A stretch of 64,000 nucleotides of DNA from VAXT01 sp038040395 (GCA_038040395.1 JBBPIJ010000002.1:62001-126000), one strand, 5' to 3'; numbered from the stretch's first letter, positions 43,116 through 51,529 are shown. A program made the numbers and translations. The notes: generated by a model from the sequence alone, not told the origin.

Positions 43116-44108
43116 TCAGTGCAGCGTGATCGTGACGGTCCGCGTTCCCCAGGCGAGCGCCTCGGCTCGGGTCGGGAACCAGAGGTCGATGCGTGCTCCC
43201 ACGACGGCCCCGCCGGTGTCGGCGGCAACGCCCTCACCGTAGCCCGGCACGGTCATCCGCGTCCCGAGGGGAATCACGCTCGGGTCAACGGCGACGATTC
43301 CGTACGCGACGCCGACGCCTGTCGCGGTCTTGCCTTTGAGGGAGTAGCCAGTGGCCATTACGGTCATGCTTCGCCCGCCTGCAGAAGGGGCGGTCGGCTG
43401 GGTCGTATGGCGATCCGCGGTCAGTGCTCGCGATTCAAGCGAGGAGATCGTCTCCGAGTTCGAGCTGCGCCTCGCGGCAAGCGACGCGAGCATGGCTTCG
43501 CGCTCGCGGCGGGCCGCCTCGAGCGCAGCGACGCTGGCTGCGGTTGCCTCTTCGGCCTGTCGTGCCTGGGCCTCCTGGGCGGCGAGCCGGCGCGTGGCTC
43601 TGATCAGCCTGGCGCGCGCGATCTGGGCCTGATCGATGACGCGGCGGTCCTGGCCCGCGACTCGATGCAGATTCTCGAGCCCGTTGATTGCCTCGTCTAT
43701 CGACTTGGCGCCCACGAGGATGGCCATGGGATCGGTGTCACCCTGCTCGTACAGCGCTCGGAGGCGCTCGCCCAGACGCTGTTGCGAAACCGCGAGCGTG
43801 CGTCGCGCAAGTTGCAGGCTGTGTGTCGCCTCGGAGCGCCGGCGGGCGATCGTCTGGGTTCTCGAGCGCAGGCGGACGAGCGCGGCCTGGGTCTGCTCGA
43901 GCCGAGTGCCCAACGAGACCGAGCTCAGCCAGGCTGCGCGCGCCTGCGCGCTCAGCGACCCGTTTTGGCCCCTTAGCGTCTGAGCGCGCTCGCGAAGCCT
44001 CGACGGTGAGTCGGCCCCACTGGCAGCTGGAAGAAGCTGCAGTGCGGCAAAAACGGCGACGCAGACAGCGGCGAGCCCAGCCCGAAGGGCGGTACCTGGC
44101 TCTCCCAC
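43116..44108 (-). CDS. Secreted coiled-coil protein with 3D domain
   Basis: 330 residues from GTG 44108. A signal peptide (about 1-30) leads into a long coiled coil (about 35-220), then a 3D domain (about 235-330) with MTVMATGYSLKGKTATGVG and VAADTGGAVVGARIDLWFPT; the 3D fold carries catalytic aspartates in MltA and Rpf-like enzymes, so it may cleave peptidoglycan. The coiled coil resembles that of the divergent NlpC/P60 protein. TATGGT (44126-44121) lies 12 bases ahead of the start. Confidence 0.9.
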   Translation of the reverse strand: MGEPGTALRAGLAAVCVAVFAALQLLPAASGADSPSRLRERAQTLRGQNGSLSAQARAAWLSSVSLGTRLEQTQAALVRLRSRTQTIARRRSEATHSLQLARRTLAVSQQRLGERLRALYEQGDTDPMAILVGAKSIDEAINGLENLHRVAGQDRRVIDQAQIARARLIRATRRLAAQEAQARQAEEATAASVAALEAARREREAMLASLAARRSSNSETISSLESRALTADRHTTQPTAPSAGGRSMTVMATGYSLKGKTATGVGVAYGIVAVDPSVIPLGTRMTVPGYGEGVAADTGGAVVGARIDLWFPTRAEALAWGTRTVTITLH

Positions 44109-44184
44109 ACGGCGGAACCTACCATAGTCCTGGCAATAGTTTGTGCGTCCTCGCACCACCTTTTTCCTGGGTCTCGCAGGCTGT

Positions 44185-44213
44185 TTGCGGTCGTCCGCAA
44201 CCGTTGTTATGGT
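44185..44213 (+). promoter_or_regulatory. Likely promoter of the NlpC/P60 gene
   Basis: TTGCGG, 17 bases, TATGGT. The -10 ends eight bases before GTG 44222, so transcription would begin at or next to that codon (leaderless message). If the start is instead GTG 44273, there is a leader of about 50 bases. Confidence 0.55.
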
Positions 44214-44221
44214 GACTCCAC

Positions 44222-45367
44222 GTGACGTACCGGCCCCCTTCCGGTGCGCCCGTCGTGGCCGGGAAACGCGCTGTGTCCGGCATTTTCAAGCGGCAGGCGT
44301 GGCTGTTTTTGCTCAGCTTCGTGGTGGCTCTCGCAGTCGCCCCGGCGACGTTCGCCACCCCTGGAACGGTTTCAGCGAAGCAGGCGCAGGCCCAGGCCGT
44401 CCTTTCGCAGATCCAGGGGCTCGACGCGAATCTCGAGCGCGCGGTCGACGCGTACAACCTCGCCAACCAGAAGCTGGATCGCATCGAGGGCAACCTTCGC
44501 GAGAACAGGTTGGAGCTCCGCCTCGCGCGCTCGAACCTGAGGCACGCGCAGACGATGCTCTCCGCCCGCCTTGTCTCTATGTACACCTCCGGCGGCGAGA
44601 ACACGGGTCTGGAGGTCCTGCTCGGCGCGAGCTCGATCGACGACCTCATGGCCCGCATCGACACGGTCAACCGGGTCTCGGATCAGAGCACTGAGGTCCT
44701 GAGGCAGGTCAAGGTTTTCAAGACTGCTGTCATCAGCCAGCGAGAGCGACTGAGGGACGCGCGCATGGAACAGGAGCGGCTCGTCGCCGAGCGCTCGGCA
44801 CAGAAGGCGTCGATCGAAGGGCAGCTCTCGGAGCGGCAGCAGCTCCTCTCGTCGATCAAGAGCGAGATCGGCCGGATCCAGGCAGCCGAGCGCGCCCAGC
44901 AGGCGCAGCTCGCCGCTGAGGCGCGGGCGAGACTCTCGACGAACGGCGCGGCGGTGCTCAGTGCAAGCGCCGGCGCGATCACGACGCCCTCCGACCCGAT
45001 CTACGCCCCGCCGCCCGGGAAGTACGGAGGTGTCGTCGGGATCGCGATGCGCTACCTCGGGACGCCATACGTCTGGGGAGGGGCGAGCCCTTCAGGCTTC
45101 GACTGCTCCGGCTTCGTCATGTTCGTGTTCTCCCAGGTCGGCGTCTCGCTTCCGCATAACGCAGCCGCCCAGTACGGGTACGGGATGCCCGTCTCACGCG
45201 ATCAGCTCCAGCCGGGCGACCTGGTCTTCTTCAACGGCCTCGGGCACAACGGCATCTACATCGGCGGCGGGCAGTTCATCCACTCTCCCCACACGGGCGA
45301 CGTGGTCAAGATCTCGAGCATCAGCGGCTGGTACTCGTCGACCTGGGTCGGCGCACGCAGACTCTGA
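44222..45367 (+). CDS. Secreted coiled-coil NlpC/P60 peptidoglycan hydrolase
   Basis: 381 residues from GTG 44222 (GTG 44273 is an alternative). Signal peptide near residues 25-46, coiled coil at about 55-245, then an NlpC/P60 domain (about 265-381) with catalytic cysteine in SGFDCSGFV and histidine in LGHNGIYIGGG. It probably cuts peptide stems during cell separation, like RipA-type enzymes. Divergent from the 3D-domain protein. Confidence 0.93.
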   Translation: MTYRPPSGAPVVAGKRAVSGIFKRQAWLFLLSFVVALAVAPATFATPGTVSAKQAQAQAVLSQIQGLDANLERAVDAYNLANQKLDRIEGNLRENRLELRLARSNLRHAQTMLSARLVSMYTSGGENTGLEVLLGASSIDDLMARIDTVNRVSDQSTEVLRQVKVFKTAVISQRERLRDARMEQERLVAERSAQKASIEGQLSERQQLLSSIKSEIGRIQAAERAQQAQLAAEARARLSTNGAAVLSASAGAITTPSDPIYAPPPGKYGGVVGIAMRYLGTPYVWGGASPSGFDCSGFVMFVFSQVGVSLPHNAAAQYGYGMPVSRDQLQPGDLVFFNGLGHNGIYIGGGQFIHSPHTGDVVKISSISGWYSSTWVGARRL

Positions 45368-45377
45368 CGCTGAGATC

Positions 45378-45842
45378 GTGGGCGACCACGCCTCGCCTCA
45401 GTCACAGTCCCTGAACCGCCTCGCCGCGTCCGCTACGACGCACTGCCTCACCGGGTGCGCGATCGGAGAGGTGCTCGGGCTCGTGATCGCGACGACGCTC
45501 GATTGGGGCAACCTCGCGAGCATCGTGCTCGCGATCATCCTGGCGTTCTTCTTCGGTTATTCGTTCACTGCGGTCCCGCTACTTCGTTCCGGGCTGGCGC
45601 TCGCCGCTGTCCTGCCCATCGCGCTGGCCGCGGACACTTTCTCGATCACCGTGATGGAGATCGTCGACAACGCAATCGTCCTCGTCGTCCCGGGCGCGAT
45701 GGAGGCAGGCCTCGCCGATCTCCTCTTCTGGGGCAGCCTCGCCTTCGCGCTCGCAATCGCGTGGGTCGCTGCGTTCCCGGTCAACCGATGGCTGATCGCG
45801 CGAGGGCGCGGCCACGCGGTCGTCCATGAGTACCACCACTGA
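45378..45842 (+). CDS. DUF4396-like membrane protein
   Basis: 154 residues from GTG 45378 with about four membrane helices. The motif THCLTGCAIGEVLGL at about 24-38 and the final HEYHH with histidines resemble DUF4396 proteins, suspected metal-binding membrane proteins. It follows the NlpC/P60 gene by ten bases. The first 15 residues are polar. Confidence 0.75.
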   Translation: MGDHASPQSQSLNRLAASATTHCLTGCAIGEVLGLVIATTLDWGNLASIVLAIILAFFFGYSFTAVPLLRSGLALAAVLPIALAADTFSITVMEIVDNAIVLVVPGAMEAGLADLLFWGSLAFALAIAWVAAFPVNRWLIARGRGHAVVHEYHH

Positions 45843-45901
45843 CGTCGCGGGCTCGTCGACGCGGACACACGCGATCTAGCTGGCGACGCAGGCTCGTGCA
45901 T

Positions 45902-46426
45902 CTACGGCTGCGAAGCCGCACGCTGCTCGGACTGCTTGCGCTGCCCGTACGGAGTCATGCCTCGCGGCTTGTAGACCGCCAGAACCGTGGCGACTAGCAA
46001 CAGCACCAGGGCCGCACCGCTGTGAAGCACCACGGACGGGGTCCGGAGGAAGTCGAGATCGTCCCTCGACAACGTCGTCTCTGCCGCTACGTCTGCCAGG
46101 GAGCCGAGTGTTTGGGTGTACAGCAGCAACACGGTGGTCGCGAGGACGTTCATCAGCAGTTTCGCCAGGACCCAGTAGTGCCGGAACAAGCCCCACTTGG
46201 TACCCAGTGCCTGGACAAGCCCGGCTACGAGCGAAGCGACGCTCAACGGGACGAGGACGAACCACCCGGTCAACTCCAGTGCGAGATAGGCCGCTCGCAC
46301 CGTCTGAGCGTCCCGGCTGGTCAGGCCGGCGACCGCGAGAGCCAGCGTGCAAGCCACCGCGCCGAGCCAGCCAACCGAGAAAGTGACGTGCGCGGTGAGC
46401 GCGAACTTGCGCAGGCGGGGGGTCAA
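45902..46426 (-). CDS. Four-helix membrane protein, DUF2269-like
   Basis: 174 residues from TTG 46426 (MTPRLRKFALTAHVTFSVGW). Four hydrophobic helices with a histidine early in helix 1 and WVLAKLLMN in helix 3, similar to actinobacterial DUF2269 proteins. The TTG overlaps the TGA stop of the upstream small gene (TTGA), which supports this start. Probably under the divergent TetR regulator. Confidence 0.75.
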   Translation of the reverse strand: MTPRLRKFALTAHVTFSVGWLGAVACTLALAVAGLTSRDAQTVRAAYLALELTGWFVLVPLSVASLVAGLVQALGTKWGLFRHYWVLAKLLMNVLATTVLLLYTQTLGSLADVAAETTLSRDDLDFLRTPSVVLHSGAALVLLLVATVLAVYKPRGMTPYGQRKQSEQRAASQP

Positions 46427-46569
46427 CCTGAGTGGCGACCAGGGCCGTGGCCGCCGGTGAGCATCAAGATGACAAACAGGACGACCAGGGTGAGGGCGAT
46501 GACCCCGAACACCTTTACCCAAAGTGGTGTGCCGGTGGTCGATCCGCGGTCGGTGGGTGGGTCAGCCAT
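46423..46569 (-). CDS. 48-residue single-pass membrane protein
   Basis: From ATG 46569: MADPPTDRGSTTGTP, one membrane helix (about 19-38), then a glycine/histidine tail GGHGPGRHSG. Longer in-frame starts would cross the operator region. Coupled to the next gene by a TTGA overlap. Confidence 0.65.
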   Translation of the reverse strand: MADPPTDRGSTTGTPLWVKVFGVIALTLVVLFVILMLTGGHGPGRHSG

Positions 46570-46621
46570 CGGCGTTGTCCTTATCGGTGGTTGCCAAGGT
46601 GATCGTGTCGCCGAGAGTTTA

Positions 46622-46658
46622 CGAGACAATATGTTCATGGTCAAATCAGAATGTCTCG
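46622..46658. promoter_or_regulatory. Likely TetR operator
   Basis: CGAGACAATATG and the reverse complement of CAGAATGTCTCG agree at 10 of 12 positions; the seven outer bases CGAGACA/TGTCTCG are perfect. The site lies in the 108-base gap between the TetR gene and the divergent membrane pair, with TATACT (46668-46673) just after it. Confidence 0.65.
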
Positions 46659-46677
46659 ATAGGCTCGTATACTGGGG

Positions 46678-47250
46678 ATGGTGCCGAAACTGTGGAACGA
46701 GTCGATCGAGGCGCACCGCCGAGCGGTTCGCGACGCGACCATGGACACCACTGCGGCGCTGGTGGCCGAGCGCGGATTTCAGGCGGTGACGATGTCGCAG
46801 ATCGCGGGGGAAACCGGGATCGGACGTGCGACGCTGTACAAGTACTTCTCAGGCGTCGAAGCGATCTTGGTTGCGTGGCATGAACGCCAGATCGCCGGTC
46901 ACCTCGACTATCTCGTCGAAGTCCGGGACCAGGCTGGCGACGCCGGCGAGCGGCTCGAAGCTGTGCTCGAGGCCTACGCCCTCATTTCCCACGAGCACCA
47001 CGGCACCGAACTGGCGGCACTCCTGCATCGAGGTGAGCACGTCGCGCGAGCCCGGCACCAACTCCGCGATTTCATCCGAGACCTGCTGATCGAGGGCGCG
47101 GCGACAGGCGACGTCCGGGATGATGTCTCGCCTCAAGAGCTCGCGAGCTACTGCCTCCACGCCCTCACGGCAGCCAGCACACTGCCGTCCAAGGCCGCGG
47201 TCCGCCGGCTAGTCGCGGTCACTTTGGCTGGGCTGCACCCCGGCGCCTGA
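46678..47250 (+). CDS. TetR family transcriptional regulator
   Basis: 190 residues. HTH at about 28-48 (TMSQIAGETGIGRATLYKYF), followed by a helical ligand domain. Start ATG 46678 or the adjacent GTG 46681; TATACT is only four bases before, so the message would be leaderless or start at the GTG. It probably represses the divergent membrane genes and itself. Ligand unknown. Confidence 0.9.
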   Translation: MVPKLWNESIEAHRRAVRDATMDTTAALVAERGFQAVTMSQIAGETGIGRATLYKYFSGVEAILVAWHERQIAGHLDYLVEVRDQAGDAGERLEAVLEAYALISHEHHGTELAALLHRGEHVARARHQLRDFIRDLLIEGAATGDVRDDVSPQELASYCLHALTAASTLPSKAAVRRLVAVTLAGLHPGA

Positions 47251-47305
47251 TCCGACTCGCTCCGGCGCGGGACCTGGTGGCGATGGTTCCTCGTAACTAC
47301 AAGAG

Positions 47306-47632
47306 ATGTCCCCGTTCGGGCGTGCAACGGCATTGGCTGTGCTTCTACTCGGTTTGGTGGCTTGCAGATCCGAGGGCTACGCGGGACTCTCCGCGAAAGA
47401 AGCTCGGCAGCAGGCAGATGTTGCGATCAAGACCAAGGAGCCAAGCGACGGCTGGTATGGCTTCTATGATCTCCACTTCCGCAGGATCGAGAGAGGGCGC
47501 ATCCCTCTGGGTCCGAAGGCCTGGATCGTCTCGTACTCGGGAGCCGATACTGAGAGTCGGCACGGTGCTGCGTTGTGCGTGTGGCTCCGGAAGTCGGGTG
47601 GACAGATCACGTCAAGCGTCGCCTTGTGTTAG
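47306..47632 (+). CDS. Small putative lipoprotein
   Basis: 108 residues. A short signal peptide ends in a lipobox LLGLVAC (C20), so the mature protein should be lipid-anchored. The rest has WYGFYDLHFRRIERG and two more cysteines (C91-region and the last residue). No family recognised. Confidence 0.6.
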   Translation: MSPFGRATALAVLLLGLVACRSEGYAGLSAKEARQQADVAIKTKEPSDGWYGFYDLHFRRIERGRIPLGPKAWIVSYSGADTESRHGAALCVWLRKSGGQITSSVALC

Positions 47633-47674
47633 CGAGTCCGGGCGGTCGAAGGCGTAAGGTGCGGCGCCCACCTC

Positions 47675-49414
47675 CTACCGTGAATAGAGCTGATCAATCA
47701 CATCGGAGAAGTGGTCCTCCACGACTCGGCGCTTCAGCTTCAGCGTCGGCGTGATCTCGTTCTCCTCGGCGGAGAAGTCCCGGGGCAGGATCTCGAACCG
47801 GCGGACCTGCGCGTAACGCGGGAGCTCCTCGTTGACGCGCTGGACGGCGTCGTCGACGAGCTTGCGTACGTCGTCCCGCTGGGAGAGGTCGGTCGAGTTT
47901 CCGTCGAGGCCGCGGTCGGCCGCCCATTTGCCGACCTCCTCCTCGTCGAGGGTGATCAGCGCGATCAGGTGGGGGCGGCGGTCGCCCACGATGAGCGCCT
48001 GGGAGACCCAGGGGATGTTCTTCAGGCTGTTCTCGATGTTCTGCGGCGAGACGTTCTTGCCGCCCGCCGTGACGATGATGTCCTTCTTCCGGTCGGTGAC
48101 GGTGAGGAAGCCGTCCTCGTCGATCTCGCCGACGTCGCCGGTGTGCAGCCAGCCGTCGCCGGGCAGCACCGCGCTCGTTGCCTCTTCGTCGTTGTAGTAA
48201 CCGGCGAACACCGTCGGGCCGCGCACGAGGATCTCGCCGTCCTCGGCAATCGTCAGCTCGATTCCCGGCAGGGCGGGGCCGACGGTCCCGAACTTGAAGC
48301 GATTGGGCCGGTTGACGTTCGATGCCGTCGTGCCCTCGGTCTGGCCGTAGCCCTCGAGCACGAGGATGTCGAGCGCATGGAAGAACTCGCCGATCTCCTT
48401 GGCCAACGGCGCTCCGCCCGAGATGGCCGCGCGCAGACGACCGCCGAGCCGGTCCTTGACCTTCGAATAGACGAGCTTGTCGGCCAGCCGGTGCTTGGCA
48501 GCGACGCCGCGCGGGAGCCGCTTCCCCTGCTGGCGTAGTTCGCTCACCTCGCGGCCGACACGAAGCGCCCACTCGATCAGTCGCCGCTTGGTCCCGGTCG
48601 CCTGGGCAAAGTTGGCCGACACCGCGGTGTGCACCTTCTCGAGAACGCGCGGCACTGTCGGGAGGACAGTCGGTCGGACGACCGGCATCACCTCGCCGAT
48701 CCGTCGCGGGTCGGGCAGAAACGCGACGGTGTAGCCGAGATGAGCCCCGAGGAGGTGCATTAGCCGCCCGAAGTTGTGCGCGAGCGGGAGGTAGAGGAGC
48801 ATGACGTCGGTCGGGTAGAGGAACTTCTCGACCCGGTCGATCATCGCGACCATCTCGTAGTAGTTCCGGTTCAGGATCATGCAGGCCTTCGGCGGCCCGG
48901 TCGTGCCCGAGGTGTAGATGAAGGTGAAGAGATCGTCGTCGCCGATCTGGGCACGCGCCCGATCGAGCGCACCAGGGTCGCGCGCCGCGTGCTCGCGGCC
49001 GAGGGCTCGTAGCTCCTCGAGCGTCTCGACGGTGTAGACGTGCTCGGGCCGAGCAGCCGCGATCTTCTCCAGGTCCTCCTCGCTCTCGACGAGGCAGCCG
49101 ACCGCTTTCGAGTGCTCCAGGATGTAGCAGCAGTCAGCCGCAGTGCTCGATGGGTAGATGGGCGCCGGCACGGCTCCAACTTGCGCCAACGCGAAGTCGA
49201 GGAGCGACCATTCGAGCCGGGTGCGCGCGAGGATGCCGAACGCGTCGCCCTTGCCGATGCCGAGGGCGAGTAGACCGTTTGCGAGCTCGTCGACAGCCTC
49301 GCCTGCCTCGGCCCAGGAGACCTCGCGCCAGCCGTCCTCTTCTTCGACGAGATAGGCCGGGCTCGTGCGTTCCTGAGCCAATGCGGCCTGCCAGAGCGAC
49401 CAGATCGTGCGCAC
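47675..49414 (-). CDS. Long-chain acyl-CoA synthetase (AMP-forming)
   Basis: 579 residues from GTG 49414. P-loop-like motif YTSGTTGPPKA, LVLEGYGQTEG, and GWLHTGDVGEIDEDGFLTVTDRKKD are all present, as in FadD15-type enzymes; the final catalytic lysine region is KLKRRVVEDHF. It activates fatty acids with ATP and CoA. The GTG is preferred to one at 49489 because the latter lies inside the divergent Ku gene and CATAAT lies six bases before 49414. Confidence 0.95.
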   Translation of the reverse strand: MRTIWSLWQAALAQERTSPAYLVEEEDGWREVSWAEAGEAVDELANGLLALGIGKGDAFGILARTRLEWSLLDFALAQVGAVPAPIYPSSTAADCCYILEHSKAVGCLVESEEDLEKIAAARPEHVYTVETLEELRALGREHAARDPGALDRARAQIGDDDLFTFIYTSGTTGPPKACMILNRNYYEMVAMIDRVEKFLYPTDVMLLYLPLAHNFGRLMHLLGAHLGYTVAFLPDPRRIGEVMPVVRPTVLPTVPRVLEKVHTAVSANFAQATGTKRRLIEWALRVGREVSELRQQGKRLPRGVAAKHRLADKLVYSKVKDRLGGRLRAAISGGAPLAKEIGEFFHALDILVLEGYGQTEGTTASNVNRPNRFKFGTVGPALPGIELTIAEDGEILVRGPTVFAGYYNDEEATSAVLPGDGWLHTGDVGEIDEDGFLTVTDRKKDIIVTAGGKNVSPQNIENSLKNIPWVSQALIVGDRRPHLIALITLDEEEVGKWAADRGLDGNSTDLSQRDDVRKLVDDAVQRVNEELPRYAQVRRFEILPRDFSAEENEITPTLKLKRRVVEDHFSDVIDQLYSR

Positions 49415-49479
49415 CGATGAATTATGGGAGGAAAAGGGGGGTCCAAGTACAATTCGTTCTCCCCGTGCGCACGATCTGG
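49400..49479. repeat. 15-base inverted repeat on two divergent start codons
   Basis: CCAGATCGTGCGCAC (49400-49414) and GTGCGCACGATCTGG (49465-49479) are perfect reverse complements, 50 bases apart. Each carries the GTG start of its gene, so both proteins begin MRTIW. The core GTGCGCAC is itself palindromic. TACAAT (49448-49453) is a candidate -10 for ku. Confidence 0.85.
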
Positions 49480-50334
49480 AACGGTTCAATCAGCTTCGGC
49501 CTGGTCAACATCCCGGTCGGGCTGGCGCTTGCGACGAAACCGGCGGCGCGGCAGTCGGACGTCTCATTTCGGCAGCTGCACCGGGAATGCATGACGCCGA
49601 TCAAGCAGAAGCGCTGGTGCACCGTGCACGAGCGTGAGGTCGAGCGGGACGAGATCGTCAAGGGCTGGGAGGTTGCGAAGGGCGAGTTCGTGGTCGTCGA
49701 GGATGTTGACCTCGAGGCGATCATGCAGCTCGACGACTCGAAGGCGATCGAGATCACGCGGTTCGTGGACGCTGCAGAGGTCGATCCGGTCTACTTCGAC
49801 CGCACGTACTACCTGGCGCCCGCGAGCGAGCCCGCCGCGAGGCGGCCGTACGTGCTGCTGCTTCGAGCGATGCAGGAGACCAACAAGGCTGCGCTGGGCC
49901 GCTTCGTGCGCCAGGGCGCCGAGCACCTGTGCCTGATCCGCCCCAAGGGCGAGTCGCTGGCACTCGAGACGATGTTTCTCGCCGAGGACGTGAACTCCCA
50001 GGCCGAGATCGAGGAGTCAGTCGGCGAGAGCGAGGTCAAGAAGCCCGAGCTCGCCCTCGCCCTGCAGGTGATCGAGAGCCTCGTGGGTGAGTTCGACCCC
50101 AAGGAGCTGACGAGCGAGTACCGGCAGAACCTGCGCCAGATGCTGGAGGCGAAGCTCACAGGCGGCGAGGTAGTCGTGAAGCCAGAGCCGGTGCCGGAGA
50201 CGCCCGTCGTCGACCTCATGGAGGCGCTCAAGCGGAGCGTCGAGGAGGTCAAGGACGGCAAGTCGTCCGGAAAGGCGAAAGCCGCCTCGAAGGACGGCTC
50301 TCGAAAGCGCGTAGCGGCGCGAAAGAGCGCCTGA
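49465..50334 (+). CDS. ku: Ku DNA end-binding protein
   Basis: 289 residues from GTG 49465. The ring-forming Ku core begins SISFGLVNIPVGLA and includes HRECMTPIKQKRWC and YYLAPA-type motifs; the C-terminal 40 residues are lysine-rich and disordered, as in actinobacterial Ku. It binds DNA ends for non-homologous end joining with LigD, which is not in this window. Confidence 0.95.
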   Translation: MRTIWNGSISFGLVNIPVGLALATKPAARQSDVSFRQLHRECMTPIKQKRWCTVHEREVERDEIVKGWEVAKGEFVVVEDVDLEAIMQLDDSKAIEITRFVDAAEVDPVYFDRTYYLAPASEPAARRPYVLLLRAMQETNKAALGRFVRQGAEHLCLIRPKGESLALETMFLAEDVNSQAEIEESVGESEVKKPELALALQVIESLVGEFDPKELTSEYRQNLRQMLEAKLTGGEVVVKPEPVPETPVVDLMEALKRSVEEVKDGKSSGKAKAASKDGSRKRVAARKSA

Positions 50335-50345
50335 GCTCCTAGTCG

Positions 50346-50525
50346 CTAGGAGGCGAGTGCCTCCGGGGGCCGCGTAGCCAACGCCTGGAGCTGCGCCTGG
50401 AAGAGGGTCTTGTCGATCTTGCCCTGGTAGATCGGCACGCCTTCCTGCATACAGACGCGGATCACCTCTTGGCGATCGATCCCAACCTCTTTCGAGAGCT
50501 CCTCGGGCGTCAGGTGATTCGGCAT
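50346..50525 (-). CDS. 59-residue HTH-like microprotein
   Basis: Minus strand, ATG 50525, starting MPNHLTPEELSKEVGIDRQE and ending PPEALAS. AAAGGAGGAG sits six bases before the ATG, the best SD in the window. LTPEELSKEVGIDRQEVIRV resembles a winged or helix-turn-helix start. It has its own promoter and a leader with a terminator just ahead. Probably a small DNA- or RNA-binding regulator. Confidence 0.8.
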   Translation of the reverse strand: MPNHLTPEELSKEVGIDRQEVIRVCMQEGVPIYQGKIDKTLFQAQLQALATRPPEALAS

Positions 50526-50546
50526 TCCGCTCCTCCTTTAGGACGC

Positions 50547-50580
50547 AAAAAAGCCCGCCGGCTCAGGGGCACGGTCGGGC
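50547..50580 (-). terminator. Attenuator-like terminator before the microprotein
   Basis: On the minus strand GCCCG-A-CCG pairs with CGG-CGGGC around an 11-base loop and is followed by six T. It lies only about 12 bases before the SD of the microprotein gene, so read-through decides expression. An earlier GCCGG could instead pair with the CCGGC inside the 3' arm. Confidence 0.7.
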
Positions 50581-50647
50581 GAGATTCCGGCTTGTATGTC
50601 ACGCGGGACTCAGACATCCCGCGCTCGGAGAAAAACCATCGCCTCGA

Positions 50648-50676
50648 ACTTTACCCCGGGGCGAGGACGTCCGCAA
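50648..50676 (-). promoter_or_regulatory. Promoter of the microprotein leader
   Basis: Minus strand TTGCGG, 17 bases, TAAAGT. It starts a transcript near 50641, giving a leader of about 115 bases with CGCGGGA-TGTCTGAG-TCCCGCG as a first stem before the terminator. Confidence 0.5.
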
Positions 50677-50697
50677 CGGAAGAGCGGATGCCGCAGG

Positions 50698-51441
50698 CTA
50701 GACCGGGTTCGGCAGGTCGACGAACTCCCAGTCGAGGTCGAACTTCTCGGCAAGCCTCCCCGCGAGCGCCTGAATCCCGATCCGCTCCGTCGCGTAATGG
50801 CCTGCCGCCACGAAATGGATCCCCAGCTCACGCGCCGTCTGGAGGCTTGGCTCCTCCGGCTCACCCGTGAGGAAGAGGTCGTAGCCTTCGCGCGCGGCAT
50901 CGGCGAGGTGCTTTCCGGCGCCGCCGGTGACGACGGCAGCCCGCTCGATTCGCTCCGGCCCGTGCGCAAAAACAAGCGGTTCGGAGCCGAGGGCTGCCCG
51001 CACTCGTGCGGCGAACTCGTCCACGCTCGCAGGTTCCGAGAGCGGCCCGCCGAACCCGATCGAGGCGAACCGGTCCTCAGGCTCGATGCCCAACTCACGT
51101 GCGAGCAGCGCATTGTTCCCGACCTCCGGGTGCGCGTCGAGCGCGAGGTGGTACGCCGCGAGCGTGATCTCCGCGTCGAGGAGAGCTTTCAGCCGCCGGC
51201 GGAATGCATCGTCGATCACCCGCGGGGCGCTGTCCCACAGGAGGCCGTGGTGGACGAGCACCATCTGGGCTCCCGCCGTCCCGGCCCGCTCGAAGAGCTC
51301 GAGCGACGCCGAGACCCCGCAGGCGATCCGGTCGACCTCGCGCGCGCCCGCGACCTGCATCCCCATCGGACCGTAGTCCGGATAGGCATCGAGCTCGAGG
51401 AGATCGGCTGAGAACGCGAGGATCTCGTCACGGTCGGCCAT
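50698..51441 (-). CDS. Nif3-like dinuclear metal protein
   Basis: 247 residues. Metal-binding motifs of the Nif3 (YqfO/YbgI) family: LVHHGLLW (about 62-69), AYHLALDAHPEVGNN (about 95-109) and GHYATERIG near the end. These proteins are GTP cyclohydrolase I-type 2 or of unknown role. Standard length without insert domain. Divergent from the SIMPL gene. Confidence 0.93.
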   Translation of the reverse strand: MADRDEILAFSADLLELDAYPDYGPMGMQVAGAREVDRIACGVSASLELFERAGTAGAQMVLVHHGLLWDSAPRVIDDAFRRRLKALLDAEITLAAYHLALDAHPEVGNNALLARELGIEPEDRFASIGFGGPLSEPASVDEFAARVRAALGSEPLVFAHGPERIERAAVVTGGAGKHLADAAREGYDLFLTGEPEEPSLQTARELGIHFVAAGHYATERIGIQALAGRLAEKFDLDWEFVDLPNPV

Positions 51442-51529
51442 TGGCCGAGTGTACGCGGGGCAAGGATCGCAGTAGCATCAGGGCGTGGGGTGAAGGCCCG
51501 TCTGGGGAGATCGGCCGATTCCGGAGCTG

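Noticed and set aside
50547..50697. tRNA or T-box in the microprotein leader
   Set aside because: No cloverleaf and no T-box sequence were found.
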